From Candidatus Aenigmatarchaeota archaeon (GTDB lineage Archaea; Aenigmatarchaeota; Aenigmatarchaeia; GW2011-AR5; JACRMX01): a DNA stretch of 45,221 nt. Both the position numbers and the translations under genes were made by a program. Of the stretch, positions 1 to 8,500 are shown in pieces (the first letter of the stretch is position 1; each line of letters opens with the position of its first letter). The stretch spans positions 1 to 45,221 of the forward strand of contig JAGVVW010000049.1 in the NCBI GenBank assembly GCA_018304635.1, read 5' to 3'. The notes under the pieces were generated by a model that saw only the letters and a program-made list of their open reading frames with translations, was not told the DNA's origin and did no database searches.

Positions 1-1529
1 ATTCCAGTGTAACTACTAAAACTTTTGAAAATGGTTTTGTAAAACACAATAATGTAAGCTGTGAATATTCACCAAAGGACAACTATGACTATGGTGCTGT
101 TGTCAACTCTTCAAACATAACAATACTGAATTCCAGGCCCATAATTTTATGGGTTAATATAACACCAGAAGCATCATATGAAACCAGTACACTCACCTGC
201 TTTAATGGAACTGTAATTGACCGCGATAACGATGCAATAACAGTATACTACAACTGGACTGTGAATTTAACACGAAATTCAAACAACGGAACCCAGATAA
301 ACGGCACATTTTTTAATCACTTTGATAATGTTACATGTTATATGACAGCATTTGATACTGAAGAAAATGGAACTGCAAACAATAAGACCACGACAATTCT
401 TAACACAGCGCCTTACATACACTTCTTCAATATCTCAAGAAATTCCAGTGAATGGAAGGATGAGATCACCTTCCTAATAAATCTGAGCGACATTGATAAT
501 GACAACATAAATGCATCTTTATATTTTTCCCACACAAACATAACATGGAGCTATCAGAATTCTACAAACTGTACGGCGTGTTTTGAGCCAATACTTCTGA
601 ACGTTTCAAAGTATGATTTCACATGTTCTGATATAGGTCAGAATTATTTCTATTTTAATGTCACTGATCATTATAACGGTAAAAATTCAACGAATATTAA
701 AAATTCAACGCTTGAAAAAGTAGGAATTCCGCCACCCAACATTCAGTTTACCGACGGTGCAGAAAGAAGAATAGGAACAAGAGGAACAGAATCTTTAGTA
801 ATCACATCAACGTTTTATGATCCGTATAAAAGACAATATATTCAAGGTGTCAACGGCTCTGTTTATATATTAAAAAATGATACTTTTGCTGATTTTGCGT
901 GCATGACAAACAGTTTTGGAAACTGTACAATAAGTTTTGATCCAACATGTGAATATTATGGTGATTTAAGAATACTAAGAGCTGGCATTAGAAATGATGC
1001 ATGTTATAAAAATGTAAATTCAACTGACAGCTACATTATTATTGATCTTACAGCTGAATGCCTTCATAAAATTACGCTACGACTCAGTTTAAATAAAGCA
1101 TCAGATCTGATCAAAACTTCTCTTGGGACAGCTTCAAGTGGAAATTATACGCCCGATAGCTTAGATCATTATTATATATGCGAAGAAGACCTGAACCAGT
1201 CTGTTCTTGGAATAATATTTGCCGGAAAAGAATTTTCACATATAGAAATAAAAAACAGAGAGTTATACCTGTCACAGTACCAATCTGGAAACAAGTTTAT
1301 AATTCCTATTACAGGAAATGGCTGCAGTAAAATAAAAGAAAAAATAGGGCTGATAGAGAATAACCAGATACTTACACAGGCATTTAATGCATTTACGACA
1401 GATCAATACCCAACAGAAATTATTTTACCGCTTAAATTTAACCTAAATGGTGAAAGTCGCAGAGGAGGTAGTTTTATACTTGTGCTGGAGAAAATAGAAA
1501 ATAATACAATAACAGCTGAAATCAGGTGA
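1..1529 (+). CDS. Large surface protein, C-terminal part (5' end outside window)
   Basis: The frame is open from base 3 to the TGA ending at 1529, so the gene begins upstream of the window; the first in-window GTG at 261 is not a real start. The visible ~508 residues contain repeated beta-sandwich-like stretches of about 90 residues with the pattern 'LN..P.I....I' followed by 'D.DND' or 'DIDNDN', as in archaeal S-layer or PKD/cadherin-like extracellular proteins. Asn-X-Ser/Thr sequons are extremely dense (NGT, NVT, NKT, NIS, NSS, NLS, NIT and others), which fits a heavily N-glycosylated exported protein. Several Cys occur in pairs. No C-terminal membrane anchor is visible. It is followed after 4 nt by a chain of pilin-like genes, so it may be part of the same pilus or cell-surface structure. 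The exact family is not recognised. Confidence 0.75.
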   Translation, partial: SSVTTKTFENGFVKHNNVSCEYSPKDNYDYGAVVNSSNITILNSRPIILWVNITPEASYETSTLTCFNGTVIDRDNDAITVYYNWTVNLTRNSNNGTQINGTFFNHFDNVTCYMTAFDTEENGTANNKTTTILNTAPYIHFFNISRNSSEWKDEITFLINLSDIDNDNINASLYFSHTNITWSYQNSTNCTACFEPILLNVSKYDFTCSDIGQNYFYFNVTDHYNGKNSTNIKNSTLEKVGIPPPNIQFTDGAERRIGTRGTESLVITSTFYDPYKRQYIQGVNGSVYILKNDTFADFACMTNSFGNCTISFDPTCEYYGDLRILRAGIRNDACYKNVNSTDSYIIIDLTAECLHKITLRLSLNKASDLIKTSLGTASSGNYTPDSLDHYYICEEDLNQSVLGIIFAGKEFSHIEIKNRELYLSQYQSGNKFIIPITGNGCSKIKEKIGLIENNQILTQAFNAFTTDQYPTEIILPLKFNLNGESRRGGSFILVLEKIENNTITAEIR

Positions 1530-1533
1530 TTGT

Positions 1534-2232
1534 GTGTCATTATGGGGTGCGGTTATTTCCATAGCAATTGTAGCGCTTGCAACTATAATAGTTGTAAATT
1601 TAGCTACACCAATGATTGATCAGGGAAAAGGCAGTACAGATATTGCTATGTCAAAAGAAACTATGTCAAGATTGTCAAATATTTTATCAGAATTGAAGCA
1701 GGAAACTGTTGGCGCAAAAAGAACTGTAAAAATAGAAACTAATGACGAGTTTATTGTATCTGGAAAGGAGGATGTGTTCAAGTTAAGGCTAGACCCGGAA
1801 ATTAAAATCTACGAGCCTGGAACACGAATCAAGCAGGGAGATATAATAATTTCAACAGGGCCTTATGTCTCAGCGTATGAATCTGATATTGACAATGACG
1901 GTGCAACTGATATTGTGCTTGAAAATGAGGCTGTGCTGTTTTCAGTCAGGAAAACAGGAAATTCCAGTTTTTATCAGTCACTAAATACAAGCAATATAAT
2001 TACAATGATACGAAATAAAAAAAATGACATCAGTGTTGTTCCTGAATCAGGAATATACATAGATAATGAAGCTGATTATGGCAACGGCTATACAGAGCTG
2101 ACAGTTTATGGTAATGCAATATCATCTGCAAGCATACGTGTTGTTATGAATTCCACATTCAGATACGAAGCATTGTTTACATTGGGAGCTGGTCGTGATT
2201 TTATCGAGATGGAGGTGAGAAATATTGAATAA
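1534..2232 (+). CDS. Pilin-like membrane-anchored surface protein (paralogue of the gene at 4835)
   Basis: This is a 232-residue protein starting at GTG, preceded by a GGTGAT ribosome-binding site overlapping the previous stop. The N-terminus is a single hydrophobic helix (residues ~4-25, GAVISIAIVALATIIVV) with no charged signal region, as in archaeal type IV pilin-like subunits or single-pass surface proteins. The rest is predicted extracellular and carries a calcium-loop-like segment, DIDNDGATD. Its C-terminal ~60 residues (GYTELTVYG, then NSTFRYEALFTLGAGRDFIE) closely match those of the gene at 4835, so the two are duplicates bracketing the operon. It overlaps the next gene by 8 nt. The role is inferred as a structural or assembly component of a surface filament; no specific family name is claimed. 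Confidence 0.7.
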   Translation: MSLWGAVISIAIVALATIIVVNLATPMIDQGKGSTDIAMSKETMSRLSNILSELKQETVGAKRTVKIETNDEFIVSGKEDVFKLRLDPEIKIYEPGTRIKQGDIIISTGPYVSAYESDIDNDGATDIVLENEAVLFSVRKTGNSSFYQSLNTSNIITMIRNKKNDISVVPESGIYIDNEADYGNGYTELTVYGNAISSASIRVVMNSTFRYEALFTLGAGRDFIEMEVRNIE

Positions 2233-2725
2233 ACTCGCGATAATTATTGCAGTTTTTATATTGATGATTCCTGTTGTATGTGCACACAGAGTAACATTAA
2301 AAATAGGATTCCAAAAATCAGGGACAATATATATTAACGGAAACAATTATACAACCGGCATGTCAACTACCGGGAACTATCTTATGTGGTCGGCAAATAG
2401 CAGTCTTATACTTATACCAGAGTCCCAATCCTTATTGAGAGTCATTATTAATAATACCATAACTATGCAAATGACACAGAAAGAGTCTTCAAGATTTTTT
2501 ATAGCCCATACACTGGCAGATAATCCATTGGTTGATTTGAAAACAAGAAATACTGGAGAAATACTTGAAAACGGCATAAACGAGCCAAAACAAAACACGA
2601 ATAGTTTGTTGATAAGATTATGGCATCCTAGCATAGATATTTTAAATACTACACAGTGGGGCAAAGGTCAAAAGCACATGCTGCTGAAAAATGCAGGAAA
2701 TAAAAAATTAGAGGTCCTGAAATGA
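2225..2725 (+). CDS. Secreted hypothetical protein in pilin-like operon (TTG start)
   Basis: This is a 166-residue protein. The start is TTG at 2225, supported by a strong GGAGGTGAG ribosome-binding site at 2211-2219 with 5 nt spacing; no ATG fits that site. Residues 1-20 form a typical Sec signal peptide (MNKLAIIIAVFILMIPVVCA) with cleavage likely after VCA. The mature part contains several sequons (NYT, NSS, NNT) and no second membrane helix. It overlaps its upstream neighbour by 8 nt and its downstream neighbour by 4 nt, so translation is coupled along the operon. No known domain is recognised. It may be a periplasmic-side or extracellular assembly factor of the structure encoded here, by context only. 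Confidence 0.65.
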   Translation: MNKLAIIIAVFILMIPVVCAHRVTLKIGFQKSGTIYINGNNYTTGMSTTGNYLMWSANSSLILIPESQSLLRVIINNTITMQMTQKESSRFFIAHTLADNPLVDLKTRNTGEILENGINEPKQNTNSLLIRLWHPSIDILNTTQWGKGQKHMLLKNAGNKKLEVLK

Positions 2726-3126
2726 CATTTCCCATGATAAACCAGACAGTTGCAATAGCTCTTGGAATCGTAATGATATTTTCAGTGTTCGCTGTTATAG
2801 GCCATTTAAAAAACGAATACGGGAAATTTGCAGAGGAAAATGAAGCGAGAGCTGTCTGCAAATCTGTAAAAAATACTATAGAATTGTATTCATATGAAAG
2901 CTACAGCAACACTACAACAGGTTATATAATAATAGATCTGCCTGAAAAAATAGCAGGCGGTCCTTACGATATTTTTACATCAGGAAGAACTATTACTGTA
3001 AACGGAAACAACGTAACTTCATGTAATGTAACACAGTCTATTGCAATGTCAGGAAAAACCAGCGGCGGCAGAACATGGATAGAAACTTTCAGCAATAACA
3101 CGGCAAAGATAGGAAAGGTGATTTAA
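2722..3126 (+). CDS. Small pilin-like protein
   Basis: This 134-residue protein starts at an ATG overlapping the previous stop (ATGA). One hydrophobic helix (residues ~8-27) is followed by a charged amphipathic stretch (HLKNEYGKFAEENEARAV) and a short beta-rich, sequon-bearing C-terminal domain. This is the lollipop layout of type IV pilin-like subunits. Two Cys (in AVCKSV and TSCNVT) could form a disulphide. Its TAA overlaps the next ATG by one base (TAATG), a typical coupled junction. No family assignment beyond pilin-like. Confidence 0.65.
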   Translation: MTFPMINQTVAIALGIVMIFSVFAVIGHLKNEYGKFAEENEARAVCKSVKNTIELYSYESYSNTTTGYIIIDLPEKIAGGPYDIFTSGRTITVNGNNVTSCNVTQSIAMSGKTSGGRTWIETFSNNTAKIGKVI

Positions 3127-3866
3127 TGGCAAACCAGCTGGATTATATAGTAGCAACAGGAATTTTTTTATCTGTGATCGGATATATTTTTCTGTTTACT
3201 ACAAATTATTTGGAATCGACACAGGAAGATGTTAAATTAAGCCATCTGCGACTTCAATCCATGTCCATGCTTGAGCTCAAAGACATGGACATTGTTTCAA
3301 ATCATTATACTTTCTGGATTATTTTAATAAATAACCAGTCTCATATGTTAGGCGAAAGCATATTAAACAATTTTGAAAATGAGCTGGTTGAAATAAATTT
3401 CACGCGTCTGGGATTAGATGTATCAAAAATCAATTCTACTATAATATATAACGGGACAGAACAAATTTCATATAATTATACCAGCGACAGAATATTATTT
3501 GTAACTGCAATAAATCAGAATGAAGTCAAAAGATTTTTTGTGCGAATTACGCAGAGCAACATAACATTTTCCCCCGTTTCTATATTAGGATATAAAAATA
3601 ACATAACAGAAACATTTACACTACCATGGACATCCGAAGCAATAACATACAAGTCTGTTCAAAATATCAATAATTACACTACATTGAAAAATTATATCGG
3701 TGCAGACCGCTTTCATATGGATTTATATTTCAATAATACGAAAATACTCGACTTTGGCGATACTCTGCCAAAAGAAGGAGATATAATATCCCTCAGGAAA
3801 TTCTATATGGTCCAGAACAGCACAGGTGCGTGGGAAAGAGGATATGTGGTGATACAAACATGGTAA
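3126..3866 (+). CDS. Single-pass surface protein of pilin-like operon
   Basis: This is a 246-residue protein whose ATG shares a base with the preceding TAA. The N-terminus 'MANQLDYIVATGIFLSVIGY' gives a short polar head followed by a hydrophobic helix (residues ~8-25). The remainder is extracellular, with many sequons (NQS, NFT, NST, NYT, NIT, NNT) and a beta-rich character. The short polar head plus helix is common in archaeal pilin-like proteins that lack a classical signal peptide. It overlaps the next gene by 7 nt. The function is not recognised; context suggests a subunit of the same surface assembly. Confidence 0.65.
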   Translation: MANQLDYIVATGIFLSVIGYIFLFTTNYLESTQEDVKLSHLRLQSMSMLELKDMDIVSNHYTFWIILINNQSHMLGESILNNFENELVEINFTRLGLDVSKINSTIIYNGTEQISYNYTSDRILFVTAINQNEVKRFFVRITQSNITFSPVSILGYKNNITETFTLPWTSEAITYKSVQNINNYTTLKNYIGADRFHMDLYFNNTKILDFGDTLPKEGDIISLRKFYMVQNSTGAWERGYVVIQTW

Positions 3867-4240
3867 AGGCATATCTCTATACTATAGAATTAATGATAAC
3901 ACTATCAATTGTGTTTCTGATAATTACATTTGTATTTAATGCTCCATCTTTCAGGCCGGACTTTGGAAAAAATGTTATAAAGAAATCCATAATTAATTCA
4001 GCCGAGTATATGTATTACAATGATGAACTGAGAAAATTTATGGAAAACAATAATGAAAGCCTTGTTGAAGCTAGAATTATTCAGATGGTTCCAGATACCA
4101 TAACTATAGAAGTTTCAGACAATTGTGATACAGCCAACCTGCCCCAGTTTTTAGATGTCTACAGAGTAAAGTATTATATTGCAGGCTATCAGGAAAGGTA
4201 TTTCTTTAAGCGCATATGCATTTCAGGGTGGGAGCAATGA
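3860..4240 (+). CDS. Small pilin-like protein
   Basis: The start chosen is ATG 3860 (126 residues, beginning MVKAYLYTIELMITLSIVFL), which overlaps the previous stop by 7 nt and follows a GGTGAT motif. An upstream in-frame ATG at 3830 would add residues that only read the previous gene in another frame. One hydrophobic helix (residues ~10-30) is followed by a small exported domain with two Cys near the C-terminus (DNCDTANL and RICISGW). The last codons overlap the next start (ATGA). It is pilin-like by layout; no family name is assigned. Confidence 0.65.
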   Translation: MVKAYLYTIELMITLSIVFLIITFVFNAPSFRPDFGKNVIKKSIINSAEYMYYNDELRKFMENNNESLVEARIIQMVPDTITIEVSDNCDTANLPQFLDVYRVKYYIAGYQERYFFKRICISGWEQ

Positions 4241-4824
4241 AAGGACAGATGTTTTTAATAGCAGGCATTATTCTGCTGCTTGGAATAATAACACTGGCAA
4301 ATATTATGAATATTTACAGTGTTTTTGAAGAAATGCGGCATACAGAAGCTTCTGATATGAACTATCGAGTTGACAATATTGCACGGGAATATGAATACAT
4401 GATATCAGCCATGTCCTCACAATCACAAATAAATTCAAACAACATCAGGAGCTTTACTGAAAATATAACCCAGTATGAAGATGTAGAAATATTTTTCCTT
4501 CTTGCCTATGCAAATAATTCAGATTATACTATGTGGGCAGGAAATTACCTTAAAGACAGTATAAACTTCACAGCAAACATGAGTTACAGTATAATACCCG
4601 ATTGGAATATTTTTCTGGATGACAAGTCCGTTTCTTTTATAATTAATAATGCAACCATTACAGATATAGAAATCAATATTTCATATACTCTGAATAATGA
4701 AAATGAAAAACAAAGCCTTCCTATGAGAATCACAAACAATTCAATCATAGGATTTTTTGACGTACGCCTGAATGAGAATGATAATTTTGCAAAAAAAAGA
4801 ATTTTTGTAAACAGGACGTGGTAA
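4237..4824 (+). CDS. Pilin-like protein with MKGQ-type N-terminus
   Basis: The start chosen is ATG 4237, giving MKGQMFLIAGIILLLGIITL. A GGGTGGGAG ribosome-binding site precedes it and the ATG overlaps the previous stop (ATGA). An ATG at 4216 in frame lies inside the previous gene and is rejected. The short K/G/Q head directly followed by a hydrophobic helix resembles archaeal class III signal peptides, whose peptidase cuts next to a Q at the head-helix junction; this is inference. The exported part has many sequons and no recognisable domain. Length is 195 residues. Confidence 0.65.
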   Translation: MKGQMFLIAGIILLLGIITLANIMNIYSVFEEMRHTEASDMNYRVDNIAREYEYMISAMSSQSQINSNNIRSFTENITQYEDVEIFFLLAYANNSDYTMWAGNYLKDSINFTANMSYSIIPDWNIFLDDKSVSFIINNATITDIEINISYTLNNENEKQSLPMRITNNSIIGFFDVRLNENDNFAKKRIFVNRTW

Positions 4825-4834
4825 AATACATCCA

Positions 4835-5494
4835 TTGGTATCAATAGCGATAGTAATCGCAGCATCGATAGTAGCCATAACTATAGTACTCAATATAGGA
4901 TTGCCTGTTGTTAATACAGCATTGAATGATTACAGCATAAAAAAAAGTGCAGCATTGATGCATGTTATGGATAATTATATGGAAGAAGTTATGAATGAAG
5001 AATCTGGGTCGATAAGAGAGCTGGATGCAGTCAATGATGCGGGTGATATAAGAATAAATTCCGAGACAAATAGTATTGAAGCAAACCTTAAAATTTTTAC
5101 AACTGACTATGGAAGATTTGTGAAGCAGGGAATAATGCATATCTATGGCAGTGATGTATTCTGCGATGATACAGGAAACATAACAATGGAAAACAGTGCA
5201 GTAAAAATAATTTTCAGAAAGTCTGTTAATTCTGTTGATACCTCTCAAATTATTATAAATATGACTGAAAAGAGAAGCGGTGATGTTATAAGTTTTACCA
5301 ATAGCTCTGTAATTATAGATAGTAATGAATCCAGTGTATCAGGCTCAGGGTATACAGAACTTCTTGAGTCAGGGAGCAATATGCCTCTTTGTGTGCTGCA
5401 TGCAAAAATAAACTCAACCCTGAGCTATGATGTTTTTTATACTTTATATGCAGGTGCTGACTTTATTGAAATAAGGGTGGAGAATATAACTTGA
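4835..5494 (+). CDS. Pilin-like membrane-anchored surface protein (paralogue of the gene at 1534)
   Basis: This is a 219-residue protein with a probable TTG start at 4835. No ATG or GTG lies in the frame between the previous stop region and the hydrophobic helix, and the ribosome-binding site is weak (GGTAA), so an ATA at 4826 is also possible. The helix (VSIAIVIAASIVAITIVL) and the C-terminal region (GYTELLESG, then NSTLSYDVFYTLYAGADFIE) match the gene at 1534, showing an internal duplication. It is the last gene of the surface operon. About 300 bp without genes follow, with an ACAATGAA/TTCATTGT inverted repeat near 5497-5537 that may mark the transcript end. Confidence 0.65.
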   Translation: MVSIAIVIAASIVAITIVLNIGLPVVNTALNDYSIKKSAALMHVMDNYMEEVMNEESGSIRELDAVNDAGDIRINSETNSIEANLKIFTTDYGRFVKQGIMHIYGSDVFCDDTGNITMENSAVKIIFRKSVNSVDTSQIIINMTEKRSGDVISFTNSSVIIDSNESSVSGSGYTELLESGSNMPLCVLHAKINSTLSYDVFYTLYAGADFIEIRVENIT

Positions 5495-5793
5495 AACAAT
5501 GAAAAAATTCCTATTTAATTGATTTCTTCATTGTCTATTTATCTGTCTATATATATCAAATAGTTCACGATATATACAAAATGAAAGAAGCCAAACTGTT
5601 GAAATATGAGTATAGAAAAAATTGCTCACAGTACAATTCAAAGTGATGAAAGTTTTCTTTGCCCATTAATGAAAACAACAATTTGTTTTCAAATTCTTTC
5701 CTAACGATGAGATAATACATTATAATAATATATTTATGATACAGAACTAGTAAATTCTCCATCTTTGCGGGCGGGAGTTGAGATGATGACATT

Positions 5794-6351
5794 ATGAACT
5801 ATAATTTACGTCAATTGGTTGAGGATATAAAATTACATCCTGTTTATGTATTTGTCGGACCGAGTGGCGCAGGAAAGGATAGTGTAATAAGGAATCTTCA
5901 TGCAAGAGATCCTGCCAGATTTATTGAGATACCATCTGTCACTACCAGACCTGCATATGAAGGAGAAGTTGATGGTGTAAATCATCATTTTATATCTTGT
6001 ACTGAATTTGAAAACATGAAAGCTAATGGGGATTTATTATTTTCAGGATCGCGTTACGGTTTTTATTATGGAACTGATAGAAGAGAATTAGAATGTGCTA
6101 AAAGAACGGGAAAAGTTATTATATTACAAACAAGTTCTCCTGAAGCTTTGAATCAGATATATGAAGCGATCCCATATGCTAGAACTGTATCTGTAATTCC
6201 TGTACATCCTTTTGGTACTTCAGTCCAATATGAGAATGAGTTATGTCAAAGAATCGGTAGAAGACAAATAAATATTGGTGCTCATGAAATGAATCACCGG
6301 TTAGGCAAAAACCTTGCAGATATGTCATTCTATTCAGATGAAAAGAATTGA
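5794..6351 (+). CDS. Guanylate-kinase-like P-loop kinase
   Basis: This 185-residue protein has an N-terminal Walker A motif (FVGPSGAGKDSVI, residues ~20-32) and the guanylate-kinase signature around 'SVTTRPAYEGEVDGVNHHFI', with 'GFYYGT' where the family has LYGT. The expected reaction is ATP-dependent phosphorylation of GMP or dGMP. 'GKDS' in the P-loop is also typical of PhnN (ribose 1,5-bisphosphokinase), so that relative is a real alternative. The C-terminal half is divergent and somewhat short. It is followed by a nucleotidyltransferase gene after 12 nt and probably forms an operon with it. Confidence 0.6.
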   Translation: MNYNLRQLVEDIKLHPVYVFVGPSGAGKDSVIRNLHARDPARFIEIPSVTTRPAYEGEVDGVNHHFISCTEFENMKANGDLLFSGSRYGFYYGTDRRELECAKRTGKVIILQTSSPEALNQIYEAIPYARTVSVIPVHPFGTSVQYENELCQRIGRRQINIGAHEMNHRLGKNLADMSFYSDEKN

Positions 6352-6363
6352 GATTATCTATTT

Positions 6364-7344
6364 GTGAACGATTCGTTAGATGATCTTCCGGATAATTTTG
6401 AATCTCTGATGCACTATATTGAAGATGATCTAGCATGTCGTGAAGTTTTATCTGAACAATTAAGTGAGCTTATATCTAGATTCAAAGAATATAGACCGGA
6501 TTACGTTTTCACATATCCATTACCGTTATTTTCCGAAGTTCCGAATTCTGCAAAAGATTTAGATATGGAATCTTTTAGAAGAAGGAATTCTTTTTTGAGG
6601 CATGCTTATCCCACGACGATTGTTTCTGTACACACAGGATTGGGAACTTTGGATTGTGCTCAAGATATGATTAAATATCTCTATCCAGGCATGAGAGTTA
6701 TAACCGCTTCTTTAATGGGGAGTTATGTATATCCACGGATTGCTACAAACAATAGTGATATTGACATAAATGTTTTTTATGAAGGTATCGGTTTTCAACA
6801 TAGAGTTATATCAATAGAAGATATACCACCAGAATTAAGACAGCTAATATCCAGAAGAATAACAAGTTTGGAGATAGTAACAATTGGAGATCAGAATGCT
6901 GTTCTCGAAATACCGACTGATGATTCATTTACTGGTGCGACAGCACATGAAAATGTGGTTGGCATTATTACGTCAGGATTATGGAATCGTGATGTACCTA
7001 TCTTTGGTCGTGATTACATGGAAATAGTTGACAATAAACAAAATTTGTTAAGACTTGCTTACGATCTTATGAAGTCCGCGGTTCGTAGATATCAGAATAA
7101 AGATATGATAAAACATGAATCTGAAATTAAGAGATTGAAGAAAACTATAGGAAGAAGTTTAGAAGCACGGATATATCTTGAAGAAGCACATATAAAGTTG
7201 ATCGGTAATCATTCTAGAATTTTTTTACCAGAAGAACCAGAAGGCGGTTTTTCAGATGACGAAATTATATACTATGCAGATTATGTTTTAGGACGAGATC
7301 TAGACCGATATCTTAAAGTTAGAAAAATTATTACCGGACAATAG
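6364..7344 (+). CDS. Nucleotidyltransferase-fold protein
   Basis: This is a 326-residue protein starting at GTG. The middle carries the polymerase-beta-like nucleotidyltransferase motif 'GSYVYPRIATNNSDIDINVF' (Gly-Ser, 11 residues, then Asp-X-Asp), with both metal-binding Asp present. An N-terminal helical region (~120 residues) and a C-terminal helical region (~100 residues) flank it. The substrate is unknown. Pairing with a guanylate-kinase-like gene suggests a nucleotide or nucleic-acid substrate. Its 3' end overlaps the convergent Nudix gene by 14 nt. Confidence 0.55.
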   Translation: MNDSLDDLPDNFESLMHYIEDDLACREVLSEQLSELISRFKEYRPDYVFTYPLPLFSEVPNSAKDLDMESFRRRNSFLRHAYPTTIVSVHTGLGTLDCAQDMIKYLYPGMRVITASLMGSYVYPRIATNNSDIDINVFYEGIGFQHRVISIEDIPPELRQLISRRITSLEIVTIGDQNAVLEIPTDDSFTGATAHENVVGIITSGLWNRDVPIFGRDYMEIVDNKQNLLRLAYDLMKSAVRRYQNKDMIKHESEIKRLKKTIGRSLEARIYLEEAHIKLIGNHSRIFLPEEPEGGFSDDEIIYYADYVLGRDLDRYLKVRKIITGQ

Positions 7345-7882
7345 ATTCTATCTTGCTTAAAATGAGGAGATAGTATTCTTGCTCAGGTATGAATTTCATT
7401 TTTGGATTAACGTGTTTAAGAATACCAATTAGTTTTTTTATAGGAATATATTTAATTTCAGATACTTCTTCTTCTTGAATTTCAAATCTATCTACTGGTT
7501 TGTCTGTCTGTAAAAGATATACTTTTATGAATTCTCTATTAACAGTACTCTTCTCTTTATCTTCTCTGTTTGACGTAAAGTCTCCTATAAATTTCAATTC
7601 ATCCATTTCAATGTCTATACATAGCTCTTCCTTTAGTTCTGATATTGCGGTTGTCTCAAAGGTTTCCCCTGATTTAACATGTCCTCCAAATATAACATCC
7701 CAGTGATATGGAAACCATTTTTTTTTAGAGCTTCTTTTATTGCAGAGAACTTCATTTTTATGATTAATTATAATAATATGTGATGATCTATGCCAATCAC
7801 CATTCTTATGGACATCATTCCTTTTTTTCTTCATAACAAGAAATTTATTATTTTCATCTACTATATCAATAAATTCTACCAT
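7331..7882 (-). CDS. Nudix hydrolase, IPP-isomerase/YfcD-like
   Basis: This 183-residue protein begins 'EFIDIVDENNKFL' and has 'DWHRSSHIIIINHKNEVL', the layout of the Nudix branch that includes type I isopentenyl-diphosphate isomerase and YfcD-like proteins. The Nudix box is 'GGHVKSGETFETTAISELKEE', with the metal-binding EE intact but the usual Arg of the RE pair replaced by Ser. Archaea normally use the unrelated FMN-dependent type II isomerase, so an isomerase role is possible but unproven; a nucleotide-pyrophosphate substrate is equally likely. An isopentenyltransferase-like gene lies 2.3 kb away, which makes the isomerase idea worth testing. Confidence 0.6.
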   Translation of the reverse strand: MVEFIDIVDENNKFLVMKKKRNDVHKNGDWHRSSHIIIINHKNEVLCNKRSSKKKWFPYHWDVIFGGHVKSGETFETTAISELKEELCIDIEMDELKFIGDFTSNREDKEKSTVNREFIKVYLLQTDKPVDRFEIQEEEVSEIKYIPIKKLIGILKHVNPKMKFIPEQEYYLLILSKIESIVR

Positions 7883-8018
7883 TATTACATTTGATTAAAA
7901 CATCTTTATAAGCTGCTGTATTCGAGTCGATGAAATAAAGAAACATAGAAAATTTATCTATCACGGAATCTGCTTTCTTTGAAATTTATGATGAAGTAAT
8001 CGGAAAAGAACGGAGTTT

Positions 8019-8249
8019 CTATTTACTCTTCTCTTTTCCCTTATTCTCGTTATATAAAATTATACAATCTTTTTCAAAACAGTTTGTACATTCTTTTGGC
8101 TGGTAGAATAAGATGTGGTTGCATTTTGAACAGATGAATTTGTCTGTCTTGATTTCTTTAGTTGAGTTATCTACGACACGTTTTATATATTCTGACGGTC
8201 TTGGTCGGTCAAGCGTTGCAAACCTGTGATATGCTGGTCCTTTTGCCAT
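8019..8249 (-). CDS. Small zinc-ribbon protein
   Basis: This is a 76-residue soluble protein with two CXXC pairs (FICSKCNH and ECTNCFEK), forming one zinc-ribbon site in the C-terminal half. The N-terminus 'MAKGPAYHRFATLDRPRPSE' is rich in basic and Pro residues, which suggests nucleic-acid or ribosome contact. The C-terminal tail is basic. The family is not recognised by name. It stands alone, divergent from the exchanger gene at 8501. Confidence 0.55.
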   Translation of the reverse strand: MAKGPAYHRFATLDRPRPSEYIKRVVDNSTKEIKTDKFICSKCNHILFYQPKECTNCFEKDCIILYNENKGKEKSK

Positions 8250-8469
8250 GAATAAAAATTCGGAGAAAGAGATTTAAAACCAAAAAGTCTTTTAAATTTC
8301 TATACCCACATTTATTAATTGAAATTGGGAAAAGAGTGAGGGAAAGATATTCCAATTTTAGGGTGTTATTGGGTATATATCATTGAGAACTTTGATTAAC
8401 TCCGTTTGTCTTCAAAATCTGAATGATGCCCAATTACAAAACGAAAAGAATCCCCACCTATCTTGCACC

Positions 8470-8478
8470 TTTATAAAT
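8470..8478 (+). promoter_or_regulatory. TATA box of the cation exchanger gene
   Basis: The sequence TTTATAAAT lies about 27 bp before the ATG at 8501. Archaeal transcription starts roughly 25 bp after the TATA box, so the mRNA is probably leaderless or nearly so. No ribosome-binding site is present, which agrees. Confidence 0.5.
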
Positions 8479-8500
8479 CACAAGCCATGCAATTATATAT

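Noticed and set aside
4841-5248. Minus-strand frame rich in Cys and Tyr
   Set aside because: It mirrors the pilin-like gene at 4835 and its composition is typical of an antisense frame.
8400-8450. C/D box small RNA suggested by CTGA next to TGATG
   Set aside because: Only the inner pair is seen; no outer C and D boxes lie at the right distances.
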